The position numbers and the translations under genes were made by a program. A DNA stretch of 64,000 bases, from contig NC_052028.1 of NCBI RefSeq assembly GCF_015832195.1, positions 10,459,501 through 10,523,500 of the forward strand. The letters run 5' to 3'. How positions within the stretch are numbered: the stretch's first letter is position 1; every line of letters begins with the position of its first letter. This DNA is from Motacilla alba alba (taxonomy: Eukaryota; Chordata; Aves; Passeriformes; Motacillidae). Below are positions 46,601 through 61,600 of the stretch, in pieces. The notes beneath the pieces were generated by a model. The model was not told the origin of the DNA, ran no database searches, and worked only from the letters and a program-made list of their open reading frames with translations.

Positions 46601-49600
46601 TCCTCCATCCATGCAATCCAGCAGGAAGGATTCACAGAGGCACAGTGAGAGGCATCAAACAATTTGCAGAGTGTAAAGGAGGGTGAAAGGAAGCGACAGG
46701 ATTAGTGACAGGGATAAGGTGACACTGCTCTGGCACTTCACCTGGGACTCCCTGAGGTTTTGAAAGTCAAAACCAGCAGCAGTAAAACATGCCTGATTTG
46801 GTTAAACTGAGCAGATCCATGAGTGATTCACATCATCCTTGGATCTGAACCATTCTTCCTAAAGCACTCAGTTAACCCAGCTCTTCCTCAGGTCTCCTGT
46901 TTCTAGGGTTGCTGCATCAATATTGAAAATGGTGAATTCCCCAGCTTTTCTGGCACTTAAGCCCTTAATTAACACCAAACCACTGAATGTGTTGGGCCCA
47001 AAGAAACATTGCTTTTGATAAGGGATGTGGGGAGGGAGAAAGCACAGATGCTCTAGGGCCAAAGCTGCCCCTATCATCAGCTGGAGCTGGCACTTTGGGG
47101 ACAAAGTGACACACACCAGTTACTGTAAATCCACTGCCTGTGGCAAATGCAAGGGTTCCTCCTGCAAAACTGCATCTGGGGATCAGCTCCAGCTCCCTCC
47201 TACCCCTGCCCTGCACAGCCACACGTGTGGAATATGCACATCCTCCTCCCAACATGCTGGGATGAAACACCTCCCACGTTACAGCCCTGTGAACCATGAG
47301 GATCTACCAAGCAAAAGCAAAAGGGGTCTGGACTGTGGTACTAAAGCACCAAAGTTCTCTGTATTTCTTAGGGAACTGACTGGGGTGAGTCTTTTTTAGT
47401 TTATCTTATTTCTGTGATAGGGAAATTGAGCAAAAGAGGCAAAGGTGGGTAAGAGGAGGCCAATGGCTGCATTAAAAAGAGCATCCTTGCAGCTCACAGC
47501 CATTGGTAAGGAATAAATGGCCATTGATAAAGAAAAAAATCAGTCTGCAATGGCTATGCTGATGGGGCCTGGAATATAAAACTCTGGGGAACGCTGCTCT
47601 GTAAGGAAAAAGAGGTAAATCCACATGACCTGGGCAGATCATCAGTAGCTGGGTTACAAGGGCTGGGGGGACCTGTGCAAGAGAAGTTCACTTTAAAATA
47701 AATGAGGATGTCTTTACAGACAGGAGATTTCTGAAGTCATCAAGCACAGGTTACATTCCTTATGTGATGTGAACTTTTTCTTATAAGGAACCATCAGTGC
47801 TCAACAGCTACATAGTGGTCATGAAAAAAGCATAAAGTCGTTAATGCAAAGGCTTGCAGGTCACAACCAAACTACCCTGACACCTCCTCCATATTTTATC
47901 TCACCTCAATTCCTTACATTCTAAAAGCTGGAAATGGCATCACGTTCATAGAGCCTCTTTCCTGAAACTACAATTGCTTGAGGTGATTAATCTGAAGCTC
48001 CTGCTGCAACTCCTTGACTTTCAGAAGATCAGACATGGGATCTGAGCACAGAACTGGCAGCACATTCAACTTCTCAGAGGAGTAGAAGTCCCAGAATTAT
48101 TATTTCTTTTAAATATAAAATGCCAGTTCTTCAGCTTTTAGCTATTCTTGTATCAGTCCACAAAGTGACATCCAGAAGCAAAAACAATGGCCTATTCAGA
48201 AGATGTTTGAGGAAAAGCATTTAATGCTTGAGAGAAACAATATCCATCAGGGTTCCAAAGGGGCTCTTGGCCAGCCACAGCACTGAATGGACAAGACTAA
48301 CATAGAATTTTAAACATCTTGCTAGTCTGGGCTGGAGATTTAATTGACTCTGCTCTACCTGCCCAGCCAAATGTCTGTGTGAGCAAGGCAGGGTTCCCAA
48401 GAGCAGCCAGGAGATTTCATGGGCAGAGCAGAGAGAACATCTGAAATCTGGGCTGCCTGACTTGACTGCCTGCAAATCTCAGGAGTGCTCATGTGTTGAG
48501 ATTGTTATTGTCTTTTATTTGAATTCTCCTCCATGTCATTTTAATTAAAGATTAAGCAATCTCTAATTTATTTGATAAACAAGGAATGGGGAAACAACAA
48601 GTAACCCTCTATTCTCCACTTAAAACCAATCTCTACAGAAGTTTTCACTTTCAGAGGACAAAAAATACTTCTGTTTAACCAACCAGGAAAAGTGTATGAA
48701 AAAAGAGAGTTTTCTCCTTGGACTCCTTGGCAATAGAAAGCATCACAGTGGCTTTAGGCTCTGCTTTTTTCCCAGGGAGCAATTTCCCTTGTGCCTTCAC
48801 TCACTCTTGATTACAGTCTTTTGCTCTAAATCTCACACAGTGATCACAATTCAGATAATTCATTACTCTCTACATCAACTTTCTGCCTAGGACAAACCCA
48901 ATAGTTTAAAACAAGGTAGAGGGAAAATTTTCCCCAGGACATAGTTCTGACCAAAACCATCACTGCACTGGCTAAGTGGGGCAAAATGCCTCAAAGAAGA
49001 GTACACTGATGGGGTCCCAGATGACCCTAGAGTCCCCTTCCAGCTGGTAACAAACTCACATCTCATTTTCTGACCACACACCAGATGTGTTCTGTGCCTG
49101 GTCAAATCAGCTCTGTGGGACACCCTTCCCATTAAAAAAGAAAAATTGTTGCTGTCAGTTTTGCAAAGAAAATACATCTGCAACATCTGTCTGGAGCCCT
49201 CAGGTTGCTGGAGCAGGAGGAGCTGGATTAGTGGGGAGAGCTGGTGACACGGAGCAGAGGTGAGTGATAATTGCAATTACACACCTTGGTTTCACCCCTC
49301 ACAAAGAGTGACATAGGCACAGGTGTTCCTGTAGGAATAATGATCCATGGTGATCCCATGGTGCATCCCCCTTTGCCATCACCAGGGTGAGGACATTATT
49401 TATAAAGCTAATATATTTTATGGTACACATTGATGATCTATTACTCAATGATCTATTATACCTTGATGCTGATAATGCAGACATGGCTCAGATAAGATGT
49501 TGATGCTTAAGCAGAACTTGTTACTATATCACATAATCTTGATGCATGCCTTGGTTTTGACACACAACATTTCCACTTCAGAGTAAGGGACTGCATTCAG

Positions 49601-52600
49601 ATGCATTTTAAAAACAAATTCTGATGTATTTTTCATTTTGTTTCACAGTAGAAGCTCACAAGTATTGAGATACAGCACCAAAATGCCACCTGTCATTGCA
49701 AAAATGAGATTCACCCGTTGCTGAGGTCAGCTGAAGGCTTGAGAACAGTTTTGAGCTCACCCAAAAGGGAAGATGTGGAGCTTGCAAGCTCTGGTTCACA
49801 TGCAAAAGCTCTTCCAATAAATAACAGGCATTTCCCACGTACATCACTCACCTCTGGCTCAGAGCAAGCCCAGGTGCCAGCCTGGCTCCCTGGTGCTCTG
49901 CCATCCCCCTCCAGTGCCCTCACTGCTGCTGGCAGGGATGGATTGCTCTTAAAGCGTTACAGGAATTTTAACAGGGGAAAATATATAGTGAAAGCAAAGC
50001 CAGAGATTATTAAGAGGACAATCCTTCTGAGTTGGGAAATCTTCTCTCATGGTTATTTTTAATGTTTCCTGCTCTGCTAAAAATTAGCACAGGGGTCGGA
50101 AGGAACCCTGCAGTCAAATTTTGACAAATTCAAAGGGCTGCCTTTCCATCTCTGGCTCTGTGGTTTCAAAAAAGGGTAGAATCTTATATTTCAAGGAATG
50201 AACAAAAGAGCATGACAATATTTTAGTATCCCTGCAAAGGGCCCTGGGTCATCTGCAGCACAGGCAGGGAGCAGGGACCATCCCTTCCTATAGGCCATGC
50301 TGTAAATCCTCACAGGCAGGACAGTGTCTGCTGGCCATGTGGTTCCTCAGCACATTTTTGTGTGAGAAGAAAGCTCTGGCAAAAGCTGTGGCCAAGCACG
50401 CCCTGCCAGGCCTGTCACAAGGAAAGTGGAGGAAGACAGCCAGGTTGCTGTGGCTGCTCCCAGCTTCCCAGCTGAAGGGAAAGGGAAGAAAAGGGACTGA
50501 GAAACAAAAAATGAACTGTGAGTCCTCTAAATAGCAGCTGAGAATCACTGGCACTAACTGTGAATAAACTGAGTCCAAGAGACTTGCTCTGGGATGTCAC
50601 CTCAACCCCAGTTACTGCTGCTCCTCCTCCTTCCCCAAAGTCCTCAGTGCAGAAGGATGAGAAACACTTACAAAATAACAAATTTCTACTCCATACACTA
50701 CCACTGTTGCCTCACTAATCATCTGTCTTTTCAAATGCATTTAAATTATTGCATTTAAATTATATTTTATTGTTTATTTTCATCATTATTTATAATGCTA
50801 AATCAATTTATTGCTACATTTAAAAACTTGTGAAGAGTATGGAATTGGTCATACAAGGAATTACTCCAAGGACACACCACTCACTGCTGTGAGCCTGGAG
50901 GTGTTCTGGGCAGGAGTTTCCTCCTTCATCAGCCCTGACTTCTGGTGTGAGACCCCAAAATCATATCAGTCTGCAGCATGACAAAACATTGGAAACATTC
51001 CTACCAGGAGCCATCACGTTTAAGCATTGAGATAATTTACATCACAATAGTTTCATGTTTAGCTTAATATATAGCATGGAAAGCCTCACTGCAATGGGAT
51101 GGGATTGCTATGCATTGGAATAGTGCTGCACTTAAAAATAAATATTATTTTTAAGCAATGAACATGATTATCGACAAACCTTTGCTAACAGTTTTCTTTT
51201 TCTTTGTTTGAAAAAAGCTATTTCAGTATTGTCCAACACAAATTCCCCATGAAGCCAAATTTCCTCCATGCAGTCATGGAGCAAACCATGACTACATGCA
51301 AACTGGAAACCCATTTTCCATTACTAGATGATAGTTTTTTACAAAGTTTTAAAAAAAAATTCCAAAACCAAACAGCGTCTAAGATTTTCTTACAAGCACT
51401 AAACAGCAACACTGATGAGACATTATTTTTTAATCCTTGCAAGACTAATTGTTTCCACTTGGAAACAATTTACACATGCAGGCCGCATCCTGCATGGCCT
51501 CAGAGCCAGGCTGTCCTTGCTCAGATGGAAAACCCCATTTCTTTTTATGAGGAAGAGCATTTAGGGGTTCCCCAAAATCTAATCTCCCTGCGTGTAACAC
51601 CAATCCCAGTCTTGTGGCAGATCCCAAAGGACGGGGATGTTCTGGGCAGCGGGATGAGCCGGGCCCTCCTCACCCTCAGAGACCCAGAACTGCAGAACCC
51701 TCACCCCTCTCCCTCATTTCTTTCCAAAAAGACACCTGAGCACACCCCGGGCATTGCCCACACAGTCTGGCAGGGCTCAGCATCACCAAACCCCCAAAGG
51801 CTCTGAAATATTTCCTCAGAGGGAGCCATGTCCCTCCGCCCAGGCTGCCAGCCATAAATCCCCCGGCAGAGGTGTCAGGTAAACGGTGCAGAGCAGCCTG
51901 GTAAGAGCCAAGCGTGCGTTCACAAGGCAACAAAAACCCCCCCAGATCTGCGCTCTGTTCCAGAAAATCTGTCCACAGACTGCTGGGAGGCCTCTGCCCA
52001 TTCTTTGATGGAAACGGAGCAGAAAGGAGCAGTAATTTGCTAAAAACTTCACCCGTAATGCAAACCAGACGGCTCTGCAAGGGAGCAGCCACCTCGGAGG
52101 CCGGGCAGGCCCCGGCGGGCATCCGGCGGCCGCGCAGAGCCAGCCTCTGCAGGGAGAGCCCCGCTCCCTCCACGGGCACGAACGCTCCCAGCGCTTCTGA
52201 AAGCCTTGGGAAAGAAACAAACATACAGACAAAACCAGAAAAAACAAACCCAAGCTCTATCCTCAGGAAGCTTTTGGGGCAGCACTGGGCTCTGCCCACT
52301 GCTCGGCCTCTCCTCTGCATCGCTAGCCTGAGCTCACCAGAGTGCTTCAATTCCCAGCTGTCTTCCAGACATGTCGGCCACATTCTGCAGGGTTTCAAAT
52401 GAGATAAGGGACCTTCTTCCCCGCAGGAGCTGCCTCTTTTTTAACCACAAGATGTGCCGCCTTCTGTCTGTGCACAGAGCTTCCTCTTTTTTTCTGGATG
52501 TCTTCTCAAAGACGCTCAAGAAAAATGCCTGGAATCAAATCTAACACTGACTGGTCCAAAGGGGTGGTAAACAAACCCTGGGCTGGAGCTGCACAGGGCA

Positions 52601-55600
52601 CTGCTAGGGCTTTTGAGGAAGGTCACTTGGAGGTGCCTAAATAGAGCAAGTCTGGTCATTTCTCCCAGCACAGACTGCCCTGGCTCCTGGGCAGGCATGC
52701 CAGATCCCCATTGAGGGGAGAACTCATTCATCTGTGCATCACATTGCACCAGCTTTCTTCCAAAACAGCAAAGTACTCTTATGGAAGAAAGAGCTCCCCA
52801 ACTTCCACAAATTTCTGAGGCTTAATTGAGTCCCATGTGTTCTGCACAACTGCTTTCTTCAAGCATTTGATGTCCAGTTGGGTTTTGGTTATATTTTTTT
52901 AATATCCACCTATGAGAGAGGTGATGGCCTCTGAGCTGGGAAGGCAATTTTTAAGTAGGTAAGTGGAAGAATTTTGGAAGAATGTTGGTGTTACAAGCAA
53001 ACACTTCAGTGCTTACTGCCTTTATAATTTTTCCAGACCAGTGTCATTGACAGCTTCTGTTTGGATTACCTCTCTTTGGTTAATAAGAAAACTTCTTGGT
53101 TTTCTCAGTTTTGTTCTGCCTAGACACCAAGCCTCTGCACCACAGGGCTGGACCCAAACACACTGGAAACAGAAATGCAGATCCACCAGCTGCACTCAAG
53201 ACTCAAAACAGGAAACCAGAGGAAAAGCTGCATGAGAAGCCAGAAACCAAACCTCTGCCCTGCCAGTGCAATTTGGGCTGCACAGTTCTCCTTGCCATTC
53301 CTGTCAGCACCTTCACCAGGCCCTCTCCTCTCCCCATCCAGAACTATTGGGATCAGGAGGATAAACAAATGCATCTGCAATTCCTCCACTGGGTGGGATG
53401 GAAGACAACTTTTTATTATCCCTGTGGAAGAATTACCTTTAAATCAAAAGGAAAATGAACTGTTGCCATGAAGAACTGGTCTTCACAAAATCATTGTTGC
53501 TCCCACATCAGAGAGCCAGCAAATGGATGTAGCAGGAAAACATGCTGGATCTGCTTTCCCTGTTTAAAGAGGGTTTTCCCTCTAGGCAAATAATTACGTG
53601 AATTGGCCACAAAACTGATATTAAAATAAAATGAAAAGGACTGGAACTACAAAGTTTGCCTTGTAAAATGAATGTTTGTTACTTCTGTCTTTTGGGCTCT
53701 TACTGGGAGAGGTATGTGTGCAAATGACTTCACACACAGGAGACACTCCTTGAAGTCTGGATATTTACAAGTAAAACATGGGAACAAACACAGGACTGAA
53801 ACCTAAATTACAGTTATAACCTTGATTAGCCAAGCTAAGAAAACTAAATACCTCACCAACAGAAGCCTTCATCACACCACACAGTGTTTAAAAGTGTCCT
53901 AGCAATGCACAACCAGCCAGAACACCCATGCAATGTGTTTTGGACACCACAGGCAGCTGTGTCCATGCAAGAGCTACCACCCAAGGTCTGCAATCAACTG
54001 CCTACTGCAAAAATCCAGGAAAGTTTGGGATCCACACAGCCCATGAGGTCCGGGCATATAGTATGGCCTCCCATACCTCACATGGGATTTCTGGCAGCCC
54101 TCCTGAAGAGCTAAAATGCTGCTTGCTGCTTCAGTTTGCACACAGGGCAACTCCAGCCACTCTCACAGGCTGCACCTCGACAGCACTTTGAGATAATTAC
54201 ATAGGTGGAGGCAACTCATCAAGACATCAGGCAGTTCAATTTTCAGCTACTCCTACAGTTCTCTTGTAATAGTAGTTTTTTATTAATGCCACATGTGGTT
54301 TTCTGGTGCTGCCATTTCCAAAATGCCTGGTTAAGGGCATGCCTTGGAGCTTTCTGGTAAAAAAGGAACCACAATGGCACAGAGGAGCTGCCACCAGGAA
54401 GAGGCTAAGCCATGTGTTCCTCATTTCCCACACATCATCCTGTCTGCATTCATATTATATTTATGGGTCACACATGAAAATCTTGCACAGACTTTCCCTA
54501 AGTTGTGTAGTAACTGAAATTCTTAATTGCTGAGGGGAGAAAACCCCAGACTCCACTGTTTATGGTCAAGGTCTAGAGCTGTAACCAAAGTCACTGTTCC
54601 AGGGCTTCACTGTGCTGAGTTCTTATGTCAGGGAACCATCTTCCCTTCTACACATGATTCTTCAACCCCACTCACAGACATCAGCCTAGAAAAACACATT
54701 TGGCTTCACTTTATGTCTTGAAAATTAATTAAAACCAGAGTTTTACCATCCTTACCAGTTGATTTCTGACTTATACATTACAGCTGACTTCAGTGGGTAG
54801 ATCTGGATTTACAACACTGCAGCCAAAGGAAGATATTAGCTCACTGTCCAAGGCTCCCAAAATAAAAGTTTCTGAAGATGCTGACCTGCTTAGCTCCAAT
54901 AGCTCCTTAGCCTGAGTTGGACTATAAATATGTGAGAATGGCCTGCACAGGAGTATTTCAATTCTGACAGAGCAATCATTCCCCAAAATGAAAAGCTAGC
55001 ATTGAGTAATGTCTGTGTCGTGATTATTTTTTAACTTAAGTCCATTAATTGATTATATTGGTGCAGTTACCTGTCAGTTAGTCACAGAATCATGGAATGG
55101 TTTGGGTGGGAAAGAGCCTTGAAGACTTATACCCAGCTTCTCTGCCATGGGCCAGGACACCTTCCCCTGACCCAGGTTGCTCCAAGCTCCATCCAACCTG
55201 ACCTGGACGCTTCTTGGGATGGGACAGCCACAGCTTCTCTGGGCAGGGCCTCCCCACCCTCACTATAGGGAATTTCTTCCCAATAACCCATCTAACCCCA
55301 CCCTCTGTCAGTGTGAAGCCATTCCCCTCATCCTGTCACTTCAGGATAAAGTAAATAGTCCCTCTCCAGCTCTCCTGTAGCTCCTTCAGGTATGGCACAG
55401 CTGCAATTAGGATGTCCCAAAGCCTTCTCTTTTCCAGGCTGAAAAATCCCAGTTCTCTCAGCCTTTCCTCATAGCAGGGGTTCTCCATTCCTCTGTTTAT
55501 CCTGGTGGCCTCCTCTAGATTCATTCCAACAGATCAATATCCTTCCTGTGCTGGGGACCACAGAGCTGGGTACTCAATGCTGAATTATTTTCAGTAAGCA

Positions 55601-58600
55601 GCTGCATTACTTCTAAACAGGCAGAGCACGGTACCTTTTGTCCCTGCCATCTCAAAAGGTTCCCACTGCTGCAAGAGATGGGCAGGACGATGCCTGAGGT
55701 CTTCCAGGCAACACACAAGTGATTTACAAAATTCAGAAGGCAGACATTATACATCGGAGGGACAAAATGGGTAACACACCTCTCAACTAAAAATAAATCC
55801 TAGTATTCTAAGGGAAATGTATAAAATAGGACACAACCCTGCTTCATATCATACTTTTCTTCTGCAAAGCCTCTTCCCTGCTCTGCTTTCTATTAATGAA
55901 GACATGCACATGAAGTAATTCCCCTCATTAATCAACTTCATTCTTTTGGTTTCTTCCCACTTGAAGTGACAACCCTGCATTTGGGATGTCACGTAGTGGT
56001 GTAGCTGAGACTGATTTTAGAGATGAGTAGTAGAGGCAGATGAAACTCTCAAGAAACAGAGACTTTGGCTTCCAAAGGCTTCTCCAGTAAGTGGAGAAGA
56101 GAAGGGAATGGGTTCTGGTGAACCACGAAGGCAGCATCTTGCTGGGAAAGAGGAGAAATATGTAGGAGAACAACTGAGTAGGTTGAGGGCAAGTACAGAA
56201 CCATCCCTGCATGAAGCAGACAAAGAGATGGGGGCAAGACTGCAAAGACCACTGCACAGCCATTGCTTAGAACCACAGAATAACTCAGGTTGGAAATGAC
56301 CTCCAAGATCATCAAGTCCAACCATTAACCTAGCACTGCCAAGCACACCACTAAATCAAGAGCCACATCTTTTAAATGCTTCCAGGGACAGTAACTCCAC
56401 CACTTCCCTGGGCAATCCAGACCAATGCTTCACAACCTTTTTGGTGAAGAAATGTTTCCTAACATCCAAATAAACAGCTGTGCAATGCAGAGCTCCTCCT
56501 GCTCTCAAAGGTCAGCTCTAAGCCTACTCGTGGTTCAGCTCTCCCATCTGCTCCTCATTTTCTCCTTTTCCTCCTGCTCAGATGCAGCTGCCTGCCCTGC
56601 TCACAAAAGCAGCACAGCCCCACTGCACCAGCCCTCTGTTCCCCCCCAGCTCCCCAGGACAAATGGCCCAACATGCTGACAGCACACCAGGTCGAGGGGA
56701 GCCACTCTGCAGCAGGGATGCTCCTTGCTCCTTGTCCCCATTAAGGGACATCCACAGCTACAACACTCAGCCACACTGCTCTGCACAGCCTGGGACACGT
56801 CCCAGGGGATCCTGCTCCCAGGGCCTGGTCCTGCCCAACGAGAAACACATTTCCATCATAGGCTGCACATCTGCTTTTCCTCTGCTGCCCCCATGCAAAC
56901 CTGAGCTCAAGGCAGCTCTGTGGCAGCACGGCTCCTGCCTCACCGTGGGCATCAGAAAGGCTTTTTCCCTTAGCCTGCCCCCAGTGTCAAAAGTTAAACT
57001 ATTCTCTACAAAGTCTTTGTCTTTCTGGCAAACCTGGCTGAAATTGGCCAAGTTCAAATGTTACTGGGGAAGGAGAAGACAGACCCATACAGCCCTTACA
57101 CTGAAATTCAGGCTGAGGTGTGTGCTGTGATGCATGATCAGTGGGGTGTCAAAACCAAATCAAACGAGAGCAGAAGAGCAACAAATCCCAACATCCTTCA
57201 TAGTGTTATGACACTGTTAGTAGGATATGCCATAGGGTTAAAAATGGAAACCAAAATCCCCTATGGGATTTCAAAAATAACAATAAACCTACAGAACTTC
57301 ATAAAGAAAAAAACTGTTTCTGCTGTAAAGTTTTATTGTAAGGCTCAAACCTCTCCTCTTAAGATGTTAAGTATAAAAATATTGAAATCATCTTATAGAA
57401 GCTGTTTTCTCTCTCAGTCCCATTTCCAGAGCTCTGGATCACTTCATCCCTTTAAAGCTTCCTTTTCTGGCAGCCCAGTTATAAACTAGCAGCTCAAAGC
57501 ACTGCTGGCCAAGGGAAGCAAGTGTCACCACACACCACTTAATATCCACCTTCTACCTCTGCATTTTCACCACATCCACCCCCTGAAACAGCTCAGAGTT
57601 TATTTGATCACCCTGAAGGGAACTAAATAAGTAAATTCATTTGAATATGCAACTGGATTTAATAAAACCTGTCCATATGCTTCTGCTGAATAATACTCCC
57701 AAGCCTGCTTTATGTTTCGTTTCCTCCTTCTTCAGGGATACATCTTGCTTTGGAAATACAATTATCCTCACCTCCTTATTAGATACAGTTAATTAGTGCA
57801 GCCACAGCCATGTGGATGTAGTACTTCAGTGTTTGCTGGTTTCAAAATCAGCATAACACCAGCTTGGACCAGGACTGCAGGTCCTGGGGGTAAGAGAGAG
57901 GAGGAAAAACCTTGCGGTGATGTGAATGTCATTTTCCCAGTGCAGATGTGGCAGCAGAGTTGAGGTCATTCCCAGTCCCTGACACCATCCAGAAGTGCTG
58001 GAGCATCACCAAAATCCCTCTCCAGAAGCTGGGACAGGCAAGGTGCCAGGCTGCCCAGGGGACAGTGGTGATGCTCTCTCCTAGGGAACAGTTCCTATTT
58101 CCTCCCAGAAGTTCTGGTTTTCAGAGTTCTGCCACTAAACCACACGACTGAGACAGGAGAAGGGACAAACCTGCCAAGGGCACTGCTAATCCAGCAGCGT
58201 TTGCCACACCCCACAAGGGCAAAAAGCCACCCTAAAAATTACAATCATCAGCCCATTAGAGTGAAATGTAACATCTTAACTTCTAATAAATTAAACTCCT
58301 AATTTCCAACAGACCCCTGAGGCATCTGTACAGCCTCCTGGCTCCAGCATCTCCGGGGCTGCTGCGGGCAGGTGCCACCTGAGGGAGACAAACCCCTTCC
58401 CTGGACACGGAGCCCTGCTGGCCACAGCCTCCCCTCCCAGCACACCTCATCTGTCATCATTTGGTGGAGTCCCGAGTATTTTCATGGCAGGGATACAAGG
58501 GCAGCACAGGCCGGTTCTGCAAAATTAACCCCATCTCCCACCTCTCCATTTCTGGGAAAATGCTGCTGCCCTCCCCAGGGAGGATCACAGGGGTCCGGGG

Positions 58601-61600
58601 GAAGTGAAAACTGCAAATATCCCTGGAATTCCCTTCCAATCCTCCTCTCTTGAGCTCCCTGGCACACATAAAACTCAAAAGATGTTTCTATGGTTTCTGG
58701 GCACTCAAGGGGAACCAGGCCAGGGCATGTGGTGGCAAAGATAAGCAGGGGGTTTTCCTAACACACTCATTCAGGAAAAAAAGAAAGAAAAAAAAAAAAG
58801 AAGAAAAAAAAGAAAAAAAAAAGGAATAAAGGGCATCAACCACAGGAAGGAGAAGGCTAAGAAAAGCCAATACACCCCTTCCAGAGCAACACGCAGTGCA
58901 GAGCTCTGCATCAATTCAAAAAGCTGCATCAATTCAAAAAGCAGGAGCAGAGCTGGAAGCTCTCTCTCCATGCCATGTACAAGAAGAATTTACACAGTGC
59001 TTTTTAGCAACCATTACACCAAGTGCATGCTTGGGAGTGGCTCACCAATGAGCTGCTGAGCCCCTCGGAGCTGGAGCACTGTGGCCACCCAAGGGCATTG
59101 ATGAGGGACAGGGGAGCCAGCCAGGAGGCTGAGGTTTGGGGTCTGGCCAGAGCAAGGACTCCCTCCTCCTGCACATCCAGCAGGACAGCTCTGCACCCAT
59201 GGAAAAAGTTTTGGATATGGGCAAATGAGGATCTACCTAAACACCTGAGGCTCTTTCACCAGTATCCCCTCTTAGAGTTCTAAGTGGGACAAACCCCAAA
59301 GCCTTTACTCATTTTGCAGTCCAGTGAACTCTTAAACAAGAGCAAGAATACAACCATGAAAGGGCTCAAGTATTTCATCCCTATAAACAGTAAGGGAGAA
59401 TATTGATCAGGCTTTTAAGTTTTAGGGCTGAATCCCTCAAAAGCTATTCCTGATGAAGGAAGAGAGGGGGGAAAAAGTGAAAAAGAAGCATAAAACAGGC
59501 AAGAAAAATCAGTGTCATGGAAAATGCTAGAGAGGACCACAGAGCACAGACTAGAAAAGAATAAAAATGAAAGGAGCAGTGGAGTTACCGGGTAACCATC
59601 GCGTCCTGACTGCCCCTGTGGGGGGGAACAAGGGAGATGAGTCAGTCAGTGCACCTGGAGCAGCTTGACATCACATAGCAGCAGGCAGGACATGGGGCCA
59701 TTGGCTCTCCAGCCAGCCCTGGCACTAAACTCTGGAGAAACCTCCAGCTGGGGCAACTTTCCTATCAGAGGGGTCACACCTACAGCGTCTTTTCCCTGGA
59801 TTTCCCTGGATTGTGATCCCCTGCGCCCCTTTGGCTACTTACCACTGGTTTTGCCAACTTGCACCCATCCCTGCTGCCAGTGCCCAGCCCCTGCTGGCCC
59901 TGAAGCCACCAGACATGCATGGCACACACTGGGTCCTGGCCATAAAGCTGCCCTGGGATGGGGGTGCCAAGAGGAAAGAAAACACCCCAGTGCTGGGGGG
60001 AGGTGGTGGAGGCTGAGGCAGCAGCCAGGACAGCAACCACTGAGCTTCAAACTCCTGTTCCAGCACTTGATTCAGTGAAGGTTTACCCCTCTAAGACTCA
60101 TTAACTTCCTTGCAGGATGCACTCTCCTAGCTCACATCTAAGCTTTGCTTTATTTGCAATGAAGCAGAAAGCACAGCTGATGCTGTGGGGAATGACCCTA
60201 CTGAAGTTACTAGCAGCAGCTGCAGGATCAGCAGAACAAAACACAGGGTATTTCACCTTCCGTGCTCTCCTCAGGGGTTCCCAGAGGCGTTTACAGCCCA
60301 AGGGGCTGCTAACCATGCCCTGAGCTACAGCAGAGGCTGCTGCAAGCCAGACCCATGGCAGATCCCAGGAAGGAGCTGGTGAGAATCAGCTGGCATACAA
60401 ACAGGCAGCGAGGTGAGTGCCTGGTGCAGCAATGTCACCTGCTGCCATAAACACATGTGGTGCCAGCGTGCTGTGGGTGCACAGTCAGAGTCAGGCTTTG
60501 CTCATGGCATGGGACAGCTCCAGCAGCCCCTGCACACCACTCACGGGGGTTCTCCCTTCTCCTCAGCACCCCTGCAGCTGTAATGCCTCCTGCAGCACTC
60601 CTGGTTCATCCAGAAACAACACTGACTCCAGCAACTGCCCCTTTAACCAGTTACAGCTTGGGATAAAGGGTACGGGAGGTTTTATGGAGAGGTATGGCAG
60701 GGGAGCACACACAGATAAATAGGAAACACTTGGAATGCCCTGCCCTCGCTGGTGAGTTCCCCAGCCAGCACACCAGCACATAATGTGTTCGCTAATATCT
60801 GTGACTGTAAATGCTTAATTACAGTCTGTGGTAAGTCTATATTTCAATTGTAGAAATTTCCTACCCAGCATGTGATTTTAATGCTCTCCAAAACAGAGGT
60901 TTTATAGCATATCTTAGCAGAATACCCCTTACTCACAGACAGGACAATCAATCATCCATCAGCCACAAATCCTGTACCACAAATTCTAATAATTTTATAT
61001 GCATAACTAACTTATGACAGCCAAAAGAATAAAATACCAGAACAACTGCTACTAGGGAACAACAGAATTGGGGATACAGTGTAATGCTGTACATGTAAGA
61101 AGTAATCAATTCCTTCTGGCCTAAATCAAGAAACAGAAGAAACTAATAAATGCAGTACTGTTAAAATAAAATAATATTGTGGTTCTGCGGGTTCTAGGAC
61201 TTATTTTATATTATGCTTAAAGAAGTCTCTGGCAAAGGCCATTTATGCTAAAAAGCAGGATTAAAAAAAACCAAAGCCACCCAACCAACCCCACCCAACC
61301 CAAAAATTAACTAAACCAGGAGTTGTCTTACAAAGAAGGGCAAGGGGAGAGGAAAGGAAAAAAAGGTCTTGTTTGTGTTAAATCTCCCCTGTGCTCCGTT
61401 TGCAATTCAATAGTGCCGTGGGAACCAGGAAATGAAACCAACTAGAGACAAAGAAAAATTAATAGTGCACCATATGTTGCCTGTGTTGGATGGCCATAAT
61501 AAACGTGAGCAGGCAGCACACGTGAGGCAGCACCACCCCCGGCTGCGTGTGGGCTGAGAGGAGCCTCTGAGCACCACCAAACAGCCACACAAACCCATTT

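Larger units (their letters stand above)
46465..59588 (-). other. COL23A1 intron, 13.1 kb
   Basis: The largest intron in the window. It contains two CR1 fragments (55083-55610 and 56271-56460), a CpG-rich patch (52070-52205), an A-rich tract (58773-58829) and an 18-bp duplication. No coding exon was recognised. Confidence 0.75.

Noticed and set aside
51676..52402. Overlapping frames of 240 and 162 codons in the large COL23A1 intron
   Set aside because: They coincide with the CpG-rich patch, have no recognisable domain and no phased splice sites, and overlap on opposite strands.
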